DNA of 64,000 nt from Nostoc paludosum FACHB-159 (GCF_014698835.1 NZ_JACJTU010000006.1:1-64000); one strand, 5' to 3'. Positions 9,001-17,817 are shown, numbered from the stretch's first letter. Made by a program: numbers and translations. Notes: generated by a model not told the origin, from the sequence alone.

Positions 9001-9156
9001 GGGTAATGGGCATTGGGCATTGGGCATTGGGCATTAGGCATTGGGCACAAACAGAAAGACTTGTTACAAGTTCTCACTCAAGTCACCTTGTCCCCTTGTC
9101 TCCCCAGTCCCCATTCCCCATTCCCCAGTCCCCATTCCCCATTCCCCATGCCCCAT
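9001..9156. repeat. Two-armed GGGCATT / CCCCATTCCC spacer repeat
   Basis: The left arm has about six GGGCATT-type units (9001-9046). A 40-bp core follows, then a right arm of CCCCATTCCCCAGTCCC units (9090-9156). It fills the gap between the proA start and the subtilase stop. The two arms are partly complementary. Confidence 0.85.
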
Positions 9157-9159
9157 ACC

Positions 9160-11415
9160 CTAAACGTTAACGGCAGTTTGAGTGATAATTTCCCGCACTT
9201 GGCTGGCGGTCAAACTCGCATTGGCACTGAGCATTAAGGCTGCTACTCCTGCTACATGAGGAGCGGCCATAGAAGTGCCATTATAAAAGCCGTAGGTTTG
9301 ATTTGGTAGCGTAGAGTAAACGCTAACCCCTGGCGCAGTCACATAAGCCATGTTGGAATCACTTCCGGCTCGGTTAGAGAAATCGGCTAGGTTGTTATTG
9401 CTGTCAACTGCTCCAACGGCTAAACCCCAGTTTGTAGCATAGTACGCTGGGTATAAAGGAGTTGAACCTCCTGAATTAGCTGCTGCCATGACTACAATTA
9501 CACCTTGGCTGGCGGCGTATTGAATGGCTGTTTCTAAGCCACTGTCAGGAACGGTTCCAGCTACACTTATGTTTATTACTTTCGCGCCGTTGTTGACGGC
9601 GTAATAAACTCCTTGGCTAATAGTAGAATAAGTGCCTTTGTTATCATCACCCAACACTTTCACAGGCATGATTTTGGCGTTATAGGCAATGCCTGTAACT
9701 CCAAAATCATTGTTAACTGCTGCGATCGTACCAGCCACATGAGTACCGTGACCGTAAACGTCTAAAGTATTGTTATTGTTATAAATAAAGTTCCAGCCGT
9801 AGAAATCATCAATGTATCCATTGGCATCATCGTCGATACCGTTGTCAGCAATTTCTCCATTATTTGTCCAAATGTTTGAACTTAAATCTGGATGGTTATA
9901 GTCAACGCCAGAATCTAATACAGCAACAACTACTCCTTGACCTGTATAACCTTTCGTCCAGACTTCCGGAGCTTTAATTAAATCTGCGCCCCAGTTGTTA
10001 CCACCTAAATCAGGAATACCGGAAAAGGTAGGTTGACCGATAGCTTTAGCGACGGCAGCAGAAGCATTGACTAAACCATAACCATCTATAGAGCTATAAT
10101 TTGGCAAGCTGTTGGCAAAATGAACATCAATACTAGCTTGGTTAGCTTCATTGAAGACATTGGCTAAGTCATCTTCTCCATCGCCATTAAAGTCACCCGC
10201 TAGCCATTTTTGCTCATTCCAAAATCCACCTTGTGCGGTTGCCCATCGCTGATTTGTGAAGCTGCTAGTGCTGGAAAGATGAACATCAATACTAGCTTGA
10301 TTAGTATCATTGAAGACATTGGCTAAGTCCTCTTGCCCATCACCATTGAAGTCACCTGCTAGCCATTTTTGGTCATCCGAAAATCCACCTTGTGCAGTTG
10401 CCCATCGCTGATTTGTGAAGCTGCTACTGCTAGAGAGGTGAACATCAATACTGGCTTGATTAGCATCATTAAAAACATTGGCTAAATCATCTCGCCCATC
10501 GCCATTGTAATCACCAGCTAACCATTTTTGGTCGTTGGAAAATCCACCTTGTTGAGTTGCCCAGCGTTCAATTGTAAAGTTACTGCCGTTGGAGAGATGA
10601 ACATCAATACTAGCTAGATTAGCGTCATTGAAGACATTGGCAAAATCATCTCGCCCATCGCCATTGTAATCACCAACTAGCCATTTTTGATCCTTGGAAA
10701 ATCCACCTTGTTGAGTTGCCCAGCGTCCAATTGTGAAGCTATTACCACTGGAGAGATGAACATCAATGCTTGCTTGATTAGCGTCATAAAAAACTTTTGC
10801 TAAATCATCTCGTCCATCGCCATTAAAATCACCAACAAGCCATTTTTGACTATTCCAAAATCCACCTTGTCGAGTTGCCCACCGCTCATTTATGAAGCTA
10901 CCACCGTTGGAGAGGTAAACATCAATATCGGCTCGACCAGCGTCATTAAAAACTTTTGCAAAATCATCTCGTCCGTCACCATTGAAGTCGCCTGTTAACC
11001 ATTTTTGGTCATTCCAAAATTCACCTTGTGCAGTTGCCCATCGTGCATTGATAAAACTACTGGCAACAGTACCAGAAATTTCTGAACTAATAGAGGAGGA
11101 AACAGACTCTGTACTCAAACTACTAATACCCGAAGTACTAACATAGTCTTTTGCAAGTCCAGTTAAATAATCAATTCCGGCTATTGTTTGGTCTGTTTCA
11201 TCTAAGGTGTCTGCAAAACTCAAGGTAGTCAGTGCTTGGTCAATAGCATCAATATCAAACCCGTAATTTAAAGAAAGTTCAGGTTGTCTTGTTGCCGAAA
11301 TAGATAACAACGCTAGATCTGATGTACCAAGAGAAATAACACTATGAGAATTGGCGATAGGGTCATTAGGCAACAGGCTCAAGGAGTTAGCATCCAAAAC
11401 GGTAGGGTCGGGCAT
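9160..11415 (-). CDS. Subtilase (S8) with N-terminal calcium-loop repeats
   Basis: 751-residue protein. Residues 1-120 are Ser/Leu-rich with no classical signal peptide. Residues 125-442 are six 53-residue repeats, each with R-W-A-T-x-Q-G, Q-K-W-L-x-G-D and the calcium-loop pattern D-[FY]-N-G-D-G-x-[DE]-D of FG-GAP/VCBS proteins. From about 475 to the end is a subtilisin domain with the full triad: Asp in A-V-L-D-S-G-V-D, His in G-H-G-T-H-V-A-G and Ser in N-G-T-S-M-A-A-P-H. The oxyanion Asn is in A-A-A-N-S-G-G. The protein ends right after the catalytic domain. It is probably a secreted or surface protease whose repeats need calcium; the export route is unclear. The order (repeats before protease) is less usual than the reverse. 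Confidence 0.9.
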   Translation of the reverse strand: MPDPTVLDANSLSLLPNDPIANSHSVISLGTSDLALLSISATRQPELSLNYGFDIDAIDQALTTLSFADTLDETDQTIAGIDYLTGLAKDYVSTSGISSLSTESVSSSISSEISGTVASSFINARWATAQGEFWNDQKWLTGDFNGDGRDDFAKVFNDAGRADIDVYLSNGGSFINERWATRQGGFWNSQKWLVGDFNGDGRDDLAKVFYDANQASIDVHLSSGNSFTIGRWATQQGGFSKDQKWLVGDYNGDGRDDFANVFNDANLASIDVHLSNGSNFTIERWATQQGGFSNDQKWLAGDYNGDGRDDLANVFNDANQASIDVHLSSSSSFTNQRWATAQGGFSDDQKWLAGDFNGDGQEDLANVFNDTNQASIDVHLSSTSSFTNQRWATAQGGFWNEQKWLAGDFNGDGEDDLANVFNEANQASIDVHFANSLPNYSSIDGYGLVNASAAVAKAIGQPTFSGIPDLGGNNWGADLIKAPEVWTKGYTGQGVVVAVLDSGVDYNHPDLSSNIWTNNGEIADNGIDDDANGYIDDFYGWNFIYNNNNTLDVYGHGTHVAGTIAAVNNDFGVTGIAYNAKIMPVKVLGDDNKGTYSTISQGVYYAVNNGAKVINISVAGTVPDSGLETAIQYAASQGVIVVMAAANSGGSTPLYPAYYATNWGLAVGAVDSNNNLADFSNRAGSDSNMAYVTAPGVSVYSTLPNQTYGFYNGTSMAAPHVAGVAALMLSANASLTASQVREIITQTAVNV
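10090..11043 (-). repeat. Six 159-bp coding repeats in the subtilase gene
   Basis: Six tandem units of 53 codons encode the calcium-loop repeats. Adjacent central copies are very similar at DNA level, for example the recurring GATGAACATCAATACTAGCT, which points to recent duplication or homogenisation. Confidence 0.85.
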
Positions 11416-11714
11416 CTAGCGTATTCCCCCAAAAATTCTCAATTAAGTTAATGTCATTGCTGAAAAATAATAAACAACTGAAACTAGCCATTGATAGAAC
11501 ACAGGAAGCCGATAGAAAAATCTTTATTCAAAGAATTTTTTTCTATTATTTGCCATCTGAAATTTGAATTTTCAGATACGTGTATAACATTTAAATGTAA
11601 ATAATATTGTAAAGCAAAACTAAAGATTTTATAAAATAAGTTAGAGAATAGCTGTATAGCAACAAACATAAGAAATAGATTTAAGCAAATTTTTCTAAAG
11701 CTTAAGGAGGCCTG

Positions 11715-13184
11715 ATGGTTACAGCAACAGTACCAGGACAACAGGTCAAAGTTGGCCCCACCCAACTGCTGATTAACAATGAATGGGTAAACAGTATCAG
11801 CGATCGCCGATTTGCAACAATCAATCCAGCTACAGGTGAAGTCATCTGCGAAGTCTCAGAAGCAGACGCCCCAGATGTCGATAAAGCAGTACAAGCAGCC
11901 CGTACCGCCTTTACTTCTGGAGAATGGCCAAAGATTTCTGCCACCCGTCGCGGCGAGTTACTTTACAAGCTAGCTGACTTAATTGAACAAAATATCGATG
12001 AGTTGGCGCGGTTAGAAACTCTCGACAATGGTAAGCCGCTACAAGATTCTTTGGGTGACTTGGGGTTAGTCATCGCTTGTTACCGCTACTATGCAGGCTG
12101 GGCTGACAAAGTTCAAGGTAAAACTATTCCAATTAACGGCCCTTACTTCTGCTACACTCGCCACGAACCCGTGGGTGTGGTTGGTCAAATTATCCCGTGG
12201 AATTTCCCATTGCTAATGCAGGCTTGGAAACTAGCACCCGCTTTGGCAACTGGTAATACTGTAGTGATGAAAACCGCAGAACAAACACCTTTATCAGCCC
12301 TACGGGTGGGTGAGTTGATTGTTGAGGCTGGTTTTCCGCCTGGTGTGGTCAATATTTTATCAGGATACGGGCCAACCGCTGGAGCAGCAATTTCCCGTCA
12401 CATGGATGTTGACAAAGTGGCATTTACTGGTTCCACTGAAGTCGGGCATTTAATTATGGAAGCTGCTGCTAAAAGCAACCTCAAGCGCGTTACCTTGGAA
12501 CTTGGAGGCAAGAGTCCCAACATCGTGTTTGCCGATGCTGACATGGACAGGGCGATCGCTCTTTCTCACGAAGCTTTATTCTTTAATCAAGGACAATGCT
12601 GCTGTGCTGGTTCGCGGGTATTCGTGGAAGAAAAATGCTACGACGAATTTGTTGCTAAAAGTGTAGAAAGAGCAAAAAAACGCATTGTTGGTAATCCCTT
12701 CGATGCCAAAACAGAACAAGGCCCGCAAGTAGACAAAGAACAATTCGATAAAGTCATGAGCTATATCGAATCTGGGATGCGGGAAGGTGCCCAAATGCTA
12801 TGCGGTGGCAATCAAGTTGGCGACAAGGGTTTCTTTATCGCCCCCACAGTCTTTGCCGATGTCCGCGATGAGATGAAGATTGCCCAAGAGGAAATCTTTG
12901 GCCCAGTAATGAGCATCATCAAATTCAAAGATATCGAAGAAGTAATTCAACGGGCAAATACCACAATCTACGGACTCGCCGCCGCTGTGTGGACTCAGGA
13001 TATCACCAAAGCACACGCGATCGCTAACAATGTTCGTGCTGGCACAGTCTGGGTAAACTGCTACGATGTATTCGATGCTGCTGCTCCCTTCGGTGGATTC
13101 AAGCAATCGGGTATTGGTCGAGAGCTAGGCGAGTATGGCTTGCAGCAATACACCGAAGTCAAAACAGTTACCATTAAACTCTAG
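11715..13184 (+). CDS. NAD(P)-dependent aldehyde dehydrogenase (ALDH1/2-like)
   Basis: 489-residue aldehyde dehydrogenase. Family motifs are complete: I-I-P-W-N-F-P for cofactor binding, F-T-G-S-T-E-V-G, the catalytic Glu in L-E-L-G-G-K-S-P-N and the catalytic Cys in N-Q-G-Q-C-C-C-A-G. It ends [15 protein letters not shown]. It resembles the ALDH1/ALDH2 class more than betaine-aldehyde or semialdehyde enzymes; the physiological substrate is open. An unusually perfect Shine-Dalgarno sequence AAGGAGG (11704-11710) sits 4 bases before the ATG, so strong translation is expected. It is monocistronic. Confidence 0.9.
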   Translation: MVTATVPGQQVKVGPTQLLINNEWVNSISDRRFATINPATGEVICEVSEADAPDVDKAVQAARTAFTSGEWPKISATRRGELLYKLADLIEQNIDELARLETLDNGKPLQDSLGDLGLVIACYRYYAGWADKVQGKTIPINGPYFCYTRHEPVGVVGQIIPWNFPLLMQAWKLAPALATGNTVVMKTAEQTPLSALRVGELIVEAGFPPGVVNILSGYGPTAGAAISRHMDVDKVAFTGSTEVGHLIMEAAAKSNLKRVTLELGGKSPNIVFADADMDRAIALSHEALFFNQGQCCCAGSRVFVEEKCYDEFVAKSVERAKKRIVGNPFDAKTEQGPQVDKEQFDKVMSYIESGMREGAQMLCGGNQVGDKGFFIAPTVFADVRDEMKIAQEEIFGPVMSIIKFKDIEEVIQRANTTIYGLAAAVWTQDITKAHAIANNVRAGTVWVNCYDVFDAAAPFGGFKQSGIGRELGEYGLQQYTEVKTVTIKL

Positions 13185-13207
13185 TTTGGCTGGAGTCTAG
13201 CTTTAGC

Positions 13208-13243
13208 TTTGACTGTTGACTGTTCACAGTTAACAGTCAAAAA
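13208..13243. repeat. Near-perfect inverted repeat after the aldehyde dehydrogenase
   Basis: The arms TTTGACTGTT and AACAGTCAAA enclose a second pairing, ACTGT/ACAGT. The plus strand is followed by A residues, not T, so it is a poor terminator for the upstream gene. GACTGTT is also a common heptamer repeat in this group. Confidence 0.6.
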
Positions 13244-13263
13244 AAGACCATATCTAGCTTTCT

Positions 13264-13322
13264 TAATTACGAATTACGAATTACGAATTACGAATTACGA
13301 ATTACGAATTACCAATTACCAA
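13264..13322. repeat. Heptanucleotide tandem repeat (AATTACG/AATTACC)
   Basis: About six copies of AATTACG followed by two of AATTACC. This is a short tandemly repeated repetitive sequence of the kind typical of Anabaena and Nostoc spacers. Confidence 0.9.
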
Positions 13323-13396
13323 TTGCCATAACGCAATTTTTAGTATGGGGTGGGCATGATAAATACGACATAGCACACAACCCAAAGATAACTCTA

Positions 13397-14605
13397 ATGA
13401 TAAATGCGATCGCCACTAAATTTCGCCAATTGATGGCTGGGAGGAAAAGCCGAATTGCCTATTTTCACGGTCATAGCCGCAAAAACCAAACCAGACGTTC
13501 CTTAGTACTGTATACCTGCATAGGATTAGTAGGTACAATTTTGGCATTCTTGTTAATAGCATCCCCTGGATTCACTCAACAACCGCAATCCCAACAACCG
13601 TTATTAGTAGCTACACGAGTCATACCACCATTTGTACTACAAGACAAAGAAGACAAAGATCGGCTATCGGGATTCAGTATCGACCTCTGGCGCAGCATCG
13701 CTAACGAAATGGGTGTAGAGTCTAAATTTATTCAATATCCCACTGTGTCGGAACTGCTTGCTGCCATTCAGGAAAACAAAGCCAAACTGGGAATTGCAGC
13801 TATTTCCATTACAGCCGAACGCCAGCAGTATTTTGACTTTTCATTACCAATTTTTGCTGGGGGGCTGCAAATTCTGGTCAGAAACCCAGAGAACAACACC
13901 AGTGGCTTCCCCGATATTTTCCAACTGTTTTTTTCCACTAGCCTATTACAAGTAATAGGTATTGCCCTATTGCTAATTGCCGTAGCAGCCCACATCATTT
14001 GGTTATCTGAGCGCAACCATAAAGAAGGAATGGTTCCCCAAGAATACTTTCCTGGCATTTTTAAAGCTTGTTGGTGGGCAGCTGCTACATTAGCAACCCA
14101 AGCTGATGAAATGCCTAAAGGAGTAGTAGGACGCTTAGTAGGTATTGTCTGGATGTTCATCGGAGTGCTTTTCGCTGCCTACTTTACAGCCAGCGCTACC
14201 ACCTCATTAACAGTGCAGCAACTTCAAGGCGATATCAAGGGTATCGACGATTTGCCCGGTAAGATAGTGGCCACAACAGCGGGTAGCACAGCCTCTGCAT
14301 ACCTGCGAGAACATCATATTTCAGTTCTACAAGTTCCTAAAATTGAGCAAGCTTACAATGCTCTAATGACCAAAAAAGCTGATGCTGTGGTGTTTGATGC
14401 ACCCGTACTTCTGTTTTATGCTGCCAATGAAGGCAAAGGAAAGGTACAGGTTGTTGGCAGTATTTTGCGTGAAGAAAGTTACGGTATTGTTTTACCCAAT
14501 GACAGTCCCCACCGCAAACCAATTAATAGAGCTTTGTTGAATCTCAAAGAAAATGGCACTTATCAATCTTTGTATGATAAGTGGTTTGATGCTAAAGAAT
14601 CTTGA
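13397..14605 (+). CDS. Glutamate-receptor-like ion channel (GluR0 type)
   Basis: 402 residues with the layout of prokaryotic ionotropic glutamate receptors. An N-terminal membrane segment or signal (35-55) is followed by ligand-binding lobe S1 (about 68-170, with G-F-S-I-D-L-W and A-I-S-I-T-A-E-R-Q-Q-Y-F-D-F-S), M1 (183-204), a re-entrant pore loop (221-240) and M2 (245-270). Lobe S2 (275-400) ends E-N-G-T-Y-Q-S-L-Y-D-K-W-F. The pore loop reads W-W-A-A-A-T-L-A-T-Q-A-D-E-M-P-K-G where potassium-selective GluR0 has T-V-G-Y-G-D, so the GYG filter is absent. It probably forms tetramers gated by an amino acid in the periplasm. Ion selectivity cannot be inferred from GluR0. The gene stands alone. 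Confidence 0.85.
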   Translation: MINAIATKFRQLMAGRKSRIAYFHGHSRKNQTRRSLVLYTCIGLVGTILAFLLIASPGFTQQPQSQQPLLVATRVIPPFVLQDKEDKDRLSGFSIDLWRSIANEMGVESKFIQYPTVSELLAAIQENKAKLGIAAISITAERQQYFDFSLPIFAGGLQILVRNPENNTSGFPDIFQLFFSTSLLQVIGIALLLIAVAAHIIWLSERNHKEGMVPQEYFPGIFKACWWAAATLATQADEMPKGVVGRLVGIVWMFIGVLFAAYFTASATTSLTVQQLQGDIKGIDDLPGKIVATTAGSTASAYLREHHISVLQVPKIEQAYNALMTKKADAVVFDAPVLLFYAANEGKGKVQVVGSILREESYGIVLPNDSPHRKPINRALLNLKENGTYQSLYDKWFDAKES

Positions 14606-14608
14606 AGT

Positions 14609-14658
14609 GGGCATGGGGCATGGGGCATGGGGCATTGGGCATTGGGCATGGGGCATGG
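14609..14658. repeat. GGGCATGG array (left arm of a large inverted pair)
   Basis: Seven or so GGGCATG/GGGCATT units start 3 bases after the channel gene's stop codon. They are inverted relative to the array at 15071-15118. Confidence 0.85.
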
Positions 14659-14717
14659 AGAATAGGCAGTAGGAGTTTGAAGGCGACAGTTGAGGTATTG
14701 AGGCTGAAGTTTTAGGC

Positions 14718-14977
14718 TTTAAGCCTTAATGTTAGACCTTTAAGCCTTAATGTTAGACCTTTAAGTCTTAATGTTAGACCTTTAAGCCTTAATGTTAGAC
14801 CTTTAAGCCTTAATGTTAGACCTTTAAGCCTTAATGTTAGACCTTTAAGCCTTAATGTTAGACCTTTAAGCCTTAATGTTAGACCTTTAAGCCTTAATGT
14901 TAGACCTTTAAGCCTTAATGTTAGACCTTTAAGCCTTAATGTTAGACCTTTAAGCCTTAATGTTAGACTTTTAAGCC
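14718..14977. repeat. 21-bp tandem array, 12 copies plus a partial
   Basis: The unit is TTTAAGCCTTAATG followed by TTAGACC. Twelve units run without gaps and are nearly identical; unit 3 has AAGTC for AAGCC and the last is degenerate. One forward frame (L-S-L-N-V-R-P) is open through the array but has no start or Shine-Dalgarno sequence. There is no spacer structure of the CRISPR kind. Confidence 0.95.
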
Positions 14978-14997
14978 TCGAAGTAAAACCATAGATC

Positions 14998-15028
14998 TGT
15001 AGAGACGTTGCAATGCAACGTCTCTACA
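14998..15028. repeat. Perfect 15-bp palindrome (TGTAGAGACGTTGCA)
   Basis: TGTAGAGACGTTGCA is followed by one base and its exact reverse complement. This is a dispersed hairpin sequence of cyanobacterial spacers; relatives lie at 31093-31151 and 56640-56666. Confidence 0.85.
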
Positions 15029-15070
15029 TTGTTTGGAGGATAAAGGTTTTAGTCTTATCTGAAACGTATT

Positions 15071-15118
15071 GCCCCATGCCCCATGCCCCATGCCCCATGC
15101 CCCATGCCCTATTCCCCA
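15071..15118. repeat. GCCCCAT array (right arm), reaching into the mazG 3' end
   Basis: Five or six ATGCCCC units, the reverse complement of the 14609-14658 array. The repeat continues into the mazG stop codon (15109-15111) and its last codons. Confidence 0.85.
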
Positions 15119-15942
15119 TCTCCTTCTTGAGCAAGTCGAACTTTTGCCTGTTGCCACAATTTCTCTAACTCATCCAAACTGTAATCGCTCAAGGGGCGGT
15201 CAACAACTGCCTCCATTTTTTCTAATCGCTGGACAAATCGCTCATTTGTGCCTTGCAAAGCGGCGCTAGGGTCAAGGTTATGCCAACGCGCAAGTTGAAT
15301 TACAGCAAATAGTAAATCACCTAATTCTGCTTGTTGTCGTGCTGGTGTTTCCTCTGCTAAAGCTTGTTGAAATTCCGCTAATTCTTCATGAAATTTATTC
15401 CAGACTCCATCAATGTTTTCCCATTCAAACCCCACAGCCGCAGCTTTCTGGGAAATCTTCATTGCCGCAGTTAATGGGGGAAGGGTACGCCCATAACGAC
15501 TGAGTTTCGCACTCAGTTTTTGAGTTTCTGGAGATGATTCGCCTTTTTCGGCAGCTTTGATTTGTTCCCAATTTTGCCGCACTTCATCGACACTTTGCAC
15601 TGAGACATCACCAAACACATGGGGATGGCGGCGAATTAATTTTTGGGAAATGCCTTGAGCGATTTCTTTAAGGGAAAATTGCTCAGATTCGCTGGCAATT
15701 TGGGCTTGCAATACTACTTGTAATAATAAATCGCCCAACTCTTCGGCGATCGCTTCCTTATCCCCATTTTTAATCGCGTCCACCACTTCATAAGCTTCTT
15801 CGATTACGTAAGGTGTCAGCGTTTCGGGAGTTTGCGCCAAATCCCACGGGCAACCACCATCAGGCGATCGCAATTTTGCTACTACCTCTATTAACTCCTG
15901 TAACGCGGCTAAAGTATCACTATGCTTTTGATTTGATTCCAT
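15109..15942 (-). CDS. mazG: Nucleoside triphosphate pyrophosphohydrolase
   Basis: 277-residue MazG with two tandem helical MazG domains. It hydrolyses NTPs and dNTPs to the monophosphate and pyrophosphate. The N-terminal domain carries G-G-C-P-W-D, E-E-A-Y-E-V-V-D-A-I and E-E-L-G-D-L-L-L-Q-V-V, the metal-binding acidic helices. The second domain repeats them as E-E-L-A-E-F and A-E-L-G-D-L-L-F-A. The final residues (G-D-G-E) and stop codon come from the GGGGCAT/CCCCATCTCC repeat, so the C-terminus was shaped by repeat invasion. Confidence 0.92.
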   Translation of the reverse strand: MESNQKHSDTLAALQELIEVVAKLRSPDGGCPWDLAQTPETLTPYVIEEAYEVVDAIKNGDKEAIAEELGDLLLQVVLQAQIASESEQFSLKEIAQGISQKLIRRHPHVFGDVSVQSVDEVRQNWEQIKAAEKGESSPETQKLSAKLSRYGRTLPPLTAAMKISQKAAAVGFEWENIDGVWNKFHEELAEFQQALAEETPARQQAELGDLLFAVIQLARWHNLDPSAALQGTNERFVQRLEKMEAVVDRPLSDYSLDELEKLWQQAKVRLAQEGDGE

Positions 15943-16028
15943 AAGTTAAATTATCAAATTTATTGTTGACATAAATAATTAAATATGCAGTGGAAGTTTT
16001 TATCCTTGCAATTAGATTGTAAAACTGA

Positions 16029-16634
16029 TTAAGAGCGGCTTTTAGTATTTCTAGGTTTAGACTGACGCTTAGTGCGACTTGTAACTTGGCGCTTCTTCAT
16101 TTTGCCACTGGGAAGTAATCCACGAACTCCCTGTTTTTGAAACCGCTTGTATGCCGAACCGCCCCAATCGCTGAGAGAATGACTCATGGCACCAAGTTCT
16201 AAACCCAAGAAAAGGGCGACATATTCAGTATCGTAATCTAAGAGCGATCGCCCGACAGTTCTCCCCAACTCTTGCCAGGTAAAACTAAAATTCCACAGCT
16301 TTTGGGCAATTGCTAAAACAAAAATTGCCAAAACAGCTAGCAAACATCCCAGATAAAGCACCCGTAGCGTTGTACCAATAATCGGCCCGTGGGATAAAAA
16401 AGAGCGATGACGGAGACTTTTTTGATAAGGTAACCATATCCAACGCAAGAAACCCCAGCGTTGGTACTGCACAGAATAAATATCTAAATCCGGGCCAAAC
16501 ATCAATCCGCCGAACAGAAATCCACTGGCAACTAACAAAGTTGCATTGCTACTGCGAGTTTGCCAGAAAGTTACACCCGCCACGAATGGCAGAGAATATA
16601 GAGTAATGCGATCGTGCGTCCGACCAGAGGGCAT
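16029..16634 (-). CDS. DUF2227-type membrane metal-binding protein
   Basis: 201 residues beginning M-P-S-G-R-T-H-D-R-I-T, the conserved N-terminus of the DUF2227 putative metal-binding family. Further conserved pieces are G-P-D-L-D-I-Y-S and R-H-R-S-F-L-S-H-G-P, rich in His and Asp. There are three or four hydrophobic segments. A distant resemblance to membrane-bound hydrolases of the YdjM type is possible. The C-terminal 25 residues are very basic (K-M-K-K-R-Q onwards). The function in cyanobacteria is unknown. Monocistronic. Confidence 0.75.
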   Translation of the reverse strand: MPSGRTHDRITLYSLPFVAGVTFWQTRSSNATLLVASGFLFGGLMFGPDLDIYSVQYQRWGFLRWIWLPYQKSLRHRSFLSHGPIIGTTLRVLYLGCLLAVLAIFVLAIAQKLWNFSFTWQELGRTVGRSLLDYDTEYVALFLGLELGAMSHSLSDWGGSAYKRFQKQGVRGLLPSGKMKKRQVTSRTKRQSKPRNTKSRS

Positions 16635-16862
16635 CCTGATTCCTGTTAGCGATAGCGGGGCGTTGAGCCAGTGCTGAATACTGAGTGATTATAAGCCAAT
16701 ACCGTCGGCTTAAGCATTTTTTAGTTGTTTGTTGTATCCTCTGTTCTGTTCAACTTTAGCCGTTCCTCAGCCACCTTGCTCCTGCTGGGCTTTCTGCTTT
16801 ATTTGTTGTAAAAGAAAGATAGAGTTACTTTTTATTTTTGCCTTTTACCTTTTGCCTTTCTT

Positions 16863-17555
16863 ATGGCTGTAATTCGCTTAATTCTATTGGTGGCGATACT
16901 GGGAGGACTAACACTGTTGTTAGTTCAAAACTGGTCACCTCCCCTATCGCTGGTATTTTTAGGTCTGCGGACTCAACCATTACCACTAGCGATGTGGGTT
17001 TTGTTCAGCACAGTCACTGGTGCTTTTACATCTATATTTATTGCAACGTTGTTTAAAGTATCCAATTACTTTGCCCCAGGACAACGCCAAACTCGTGATA
17101 GACCAACAGCAACTTCACCTCGTCCAAAGGCAAATCCTAGAGAAGAACCTACATCTGGTCGTTCCAGCCCTCCTCCAGCTAGTAAAAAAGAAGAACCTAC
17201 CAACGATGTGTTTGACGATTGGGAGACAAATAATAGTGGAGATGATTGGGACTTTGATGAAAAGCCCGAAGAAGCGTCTACTCGCAATCCTCAAACTCAA
17301 CAGCCTAGAGACTCTAAAATTTACGAACGTCAATCACAACCTAAAAGCAGTTCTGAGTCTGGTTCAGTTTACTCTTACAGCTATCGCGAACCGAAAAATA
17401 CGGCTGCGGGAAAAACTGAATCAATTTACGATGCTGATTATCGAGTAATTATTCCCCCCTATCAACCGCCAACCACGAACCAAGCAGATGATGATGATGA
17501 TTGGGGATTTTTTGAAGATGATTCTGAAGATGACAATGAACGCCCGCGTCGGTGA
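16863..17555 (+). CDS. LapA/DUF1049-like membrane protein with acidic tail
   Basis: 230 residues. The N-terminal 66 residues hold two membrane segments (about 3-24 and 40-66) around N-W-S-P-P-L-S-L-V-F-L-G, the pattern of the LapA (DUF1049) domain. The remainder is predicted disordered: Pro/Ser/Arg-rich, then acidic patches D-D-W-D-F-D and D-D-D-D-D-W-G-F-F-E-D-D-S-E-D-D near the end. The cytoplasmic tail may bind partners. The function is unknown; the family is linked to envelope assembly in proteobacteria only. Convergent with the next gene. Confidence 0.7.
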   Translation: MAVIRLILLVAILGGLTLLLVQNWSPPLSLVFLGLRTQPLPLAMWVLFSTVTGAFTSIFIATLFKVSNYFAPGQRQTRDRPTATSPRPKANPREEPTSGRSSPPPASKKEEPTNDVFDDWETNNSGDDWDFDEKPEEASTRNPQTQQPRDSKIYERQSQPKSSSESGSVYSYSYREPKNTAAGKTESIYDADYRVIIPPYQPPTTNQADDDDDWGFFEDDSEDDNERPRR

Positions 17556-17574
17556 GAAGTATTAAGCTATATCT

Positions 17575-17817
17575 CTACTTAATACCACACCGCTCTCTGG
17601 ACTCTTGCTTGACTTTACCAGTCATGGCAGCTTCCTGCAAAGCCATGAAAGCATTAAAATCTTCCAAGTCATAACGGGTAGTCAACAGTTGTCGGAGTCG
17701 ATCTTCAGCTTCGACTGTCAAATAGCCGGTGGCTAAAGCTTCTTGTACAAGGTCACGAATTCGAGCCATAGTTGACGCCTCATTCATCCTACTATTTATT
17801 AATTCAGGCTTATTCAA
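17575..17817 (-). CDS. Small conserved cyanobacterial protein
   Basis: 80 residues, helical and soluble, with A-R-I-R-D-L-V-Q-E-A-L-A-T-G-Y-L-T-V-E-A-E-D-R-L as the conserved-looking core. I recognise this as a recurrent short cyanobacterial hypothetical, but no function is known to me. Internal ATG codons at 17787 and near 17769 are alternative starts, since the first 10 residues look non-conserved. It is convergent with the LapA-like gene, with a 19-bp gap. Confidence 0.6.
   Translation of the reverse strand: MNKPELINSRMNEASTMARIRDLVQEALATGYLTVEAEDRLRQLLTTRYDLEDFNAFMALQEAAMTGKVKQESRERCGIK

Noticed and set aside
11484..11765. Minus-strand 93-codon frame upstream of the aldehyde dehydrogenase
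   Set aside because: It overlaps the strong Shine-Dalgarno sequence and start of the plus-strand gene and has a Phe/Leu/Cys-rich composition typical of AT-rich spacer.
13208..13243. Rho-independent terminator of the aldehyde dehydrogenase gene
   Set aside because: The hairpin is good but is followed by A residues on the transcribed orientation; it fits the heptamer repeat family better.
14718..14977. CRISPR array
   Set aside because: The 21-bp units follow each other with no spacers, there is no cas gene, and the unit is too short and internally simple. It is a plain tandem repeat.
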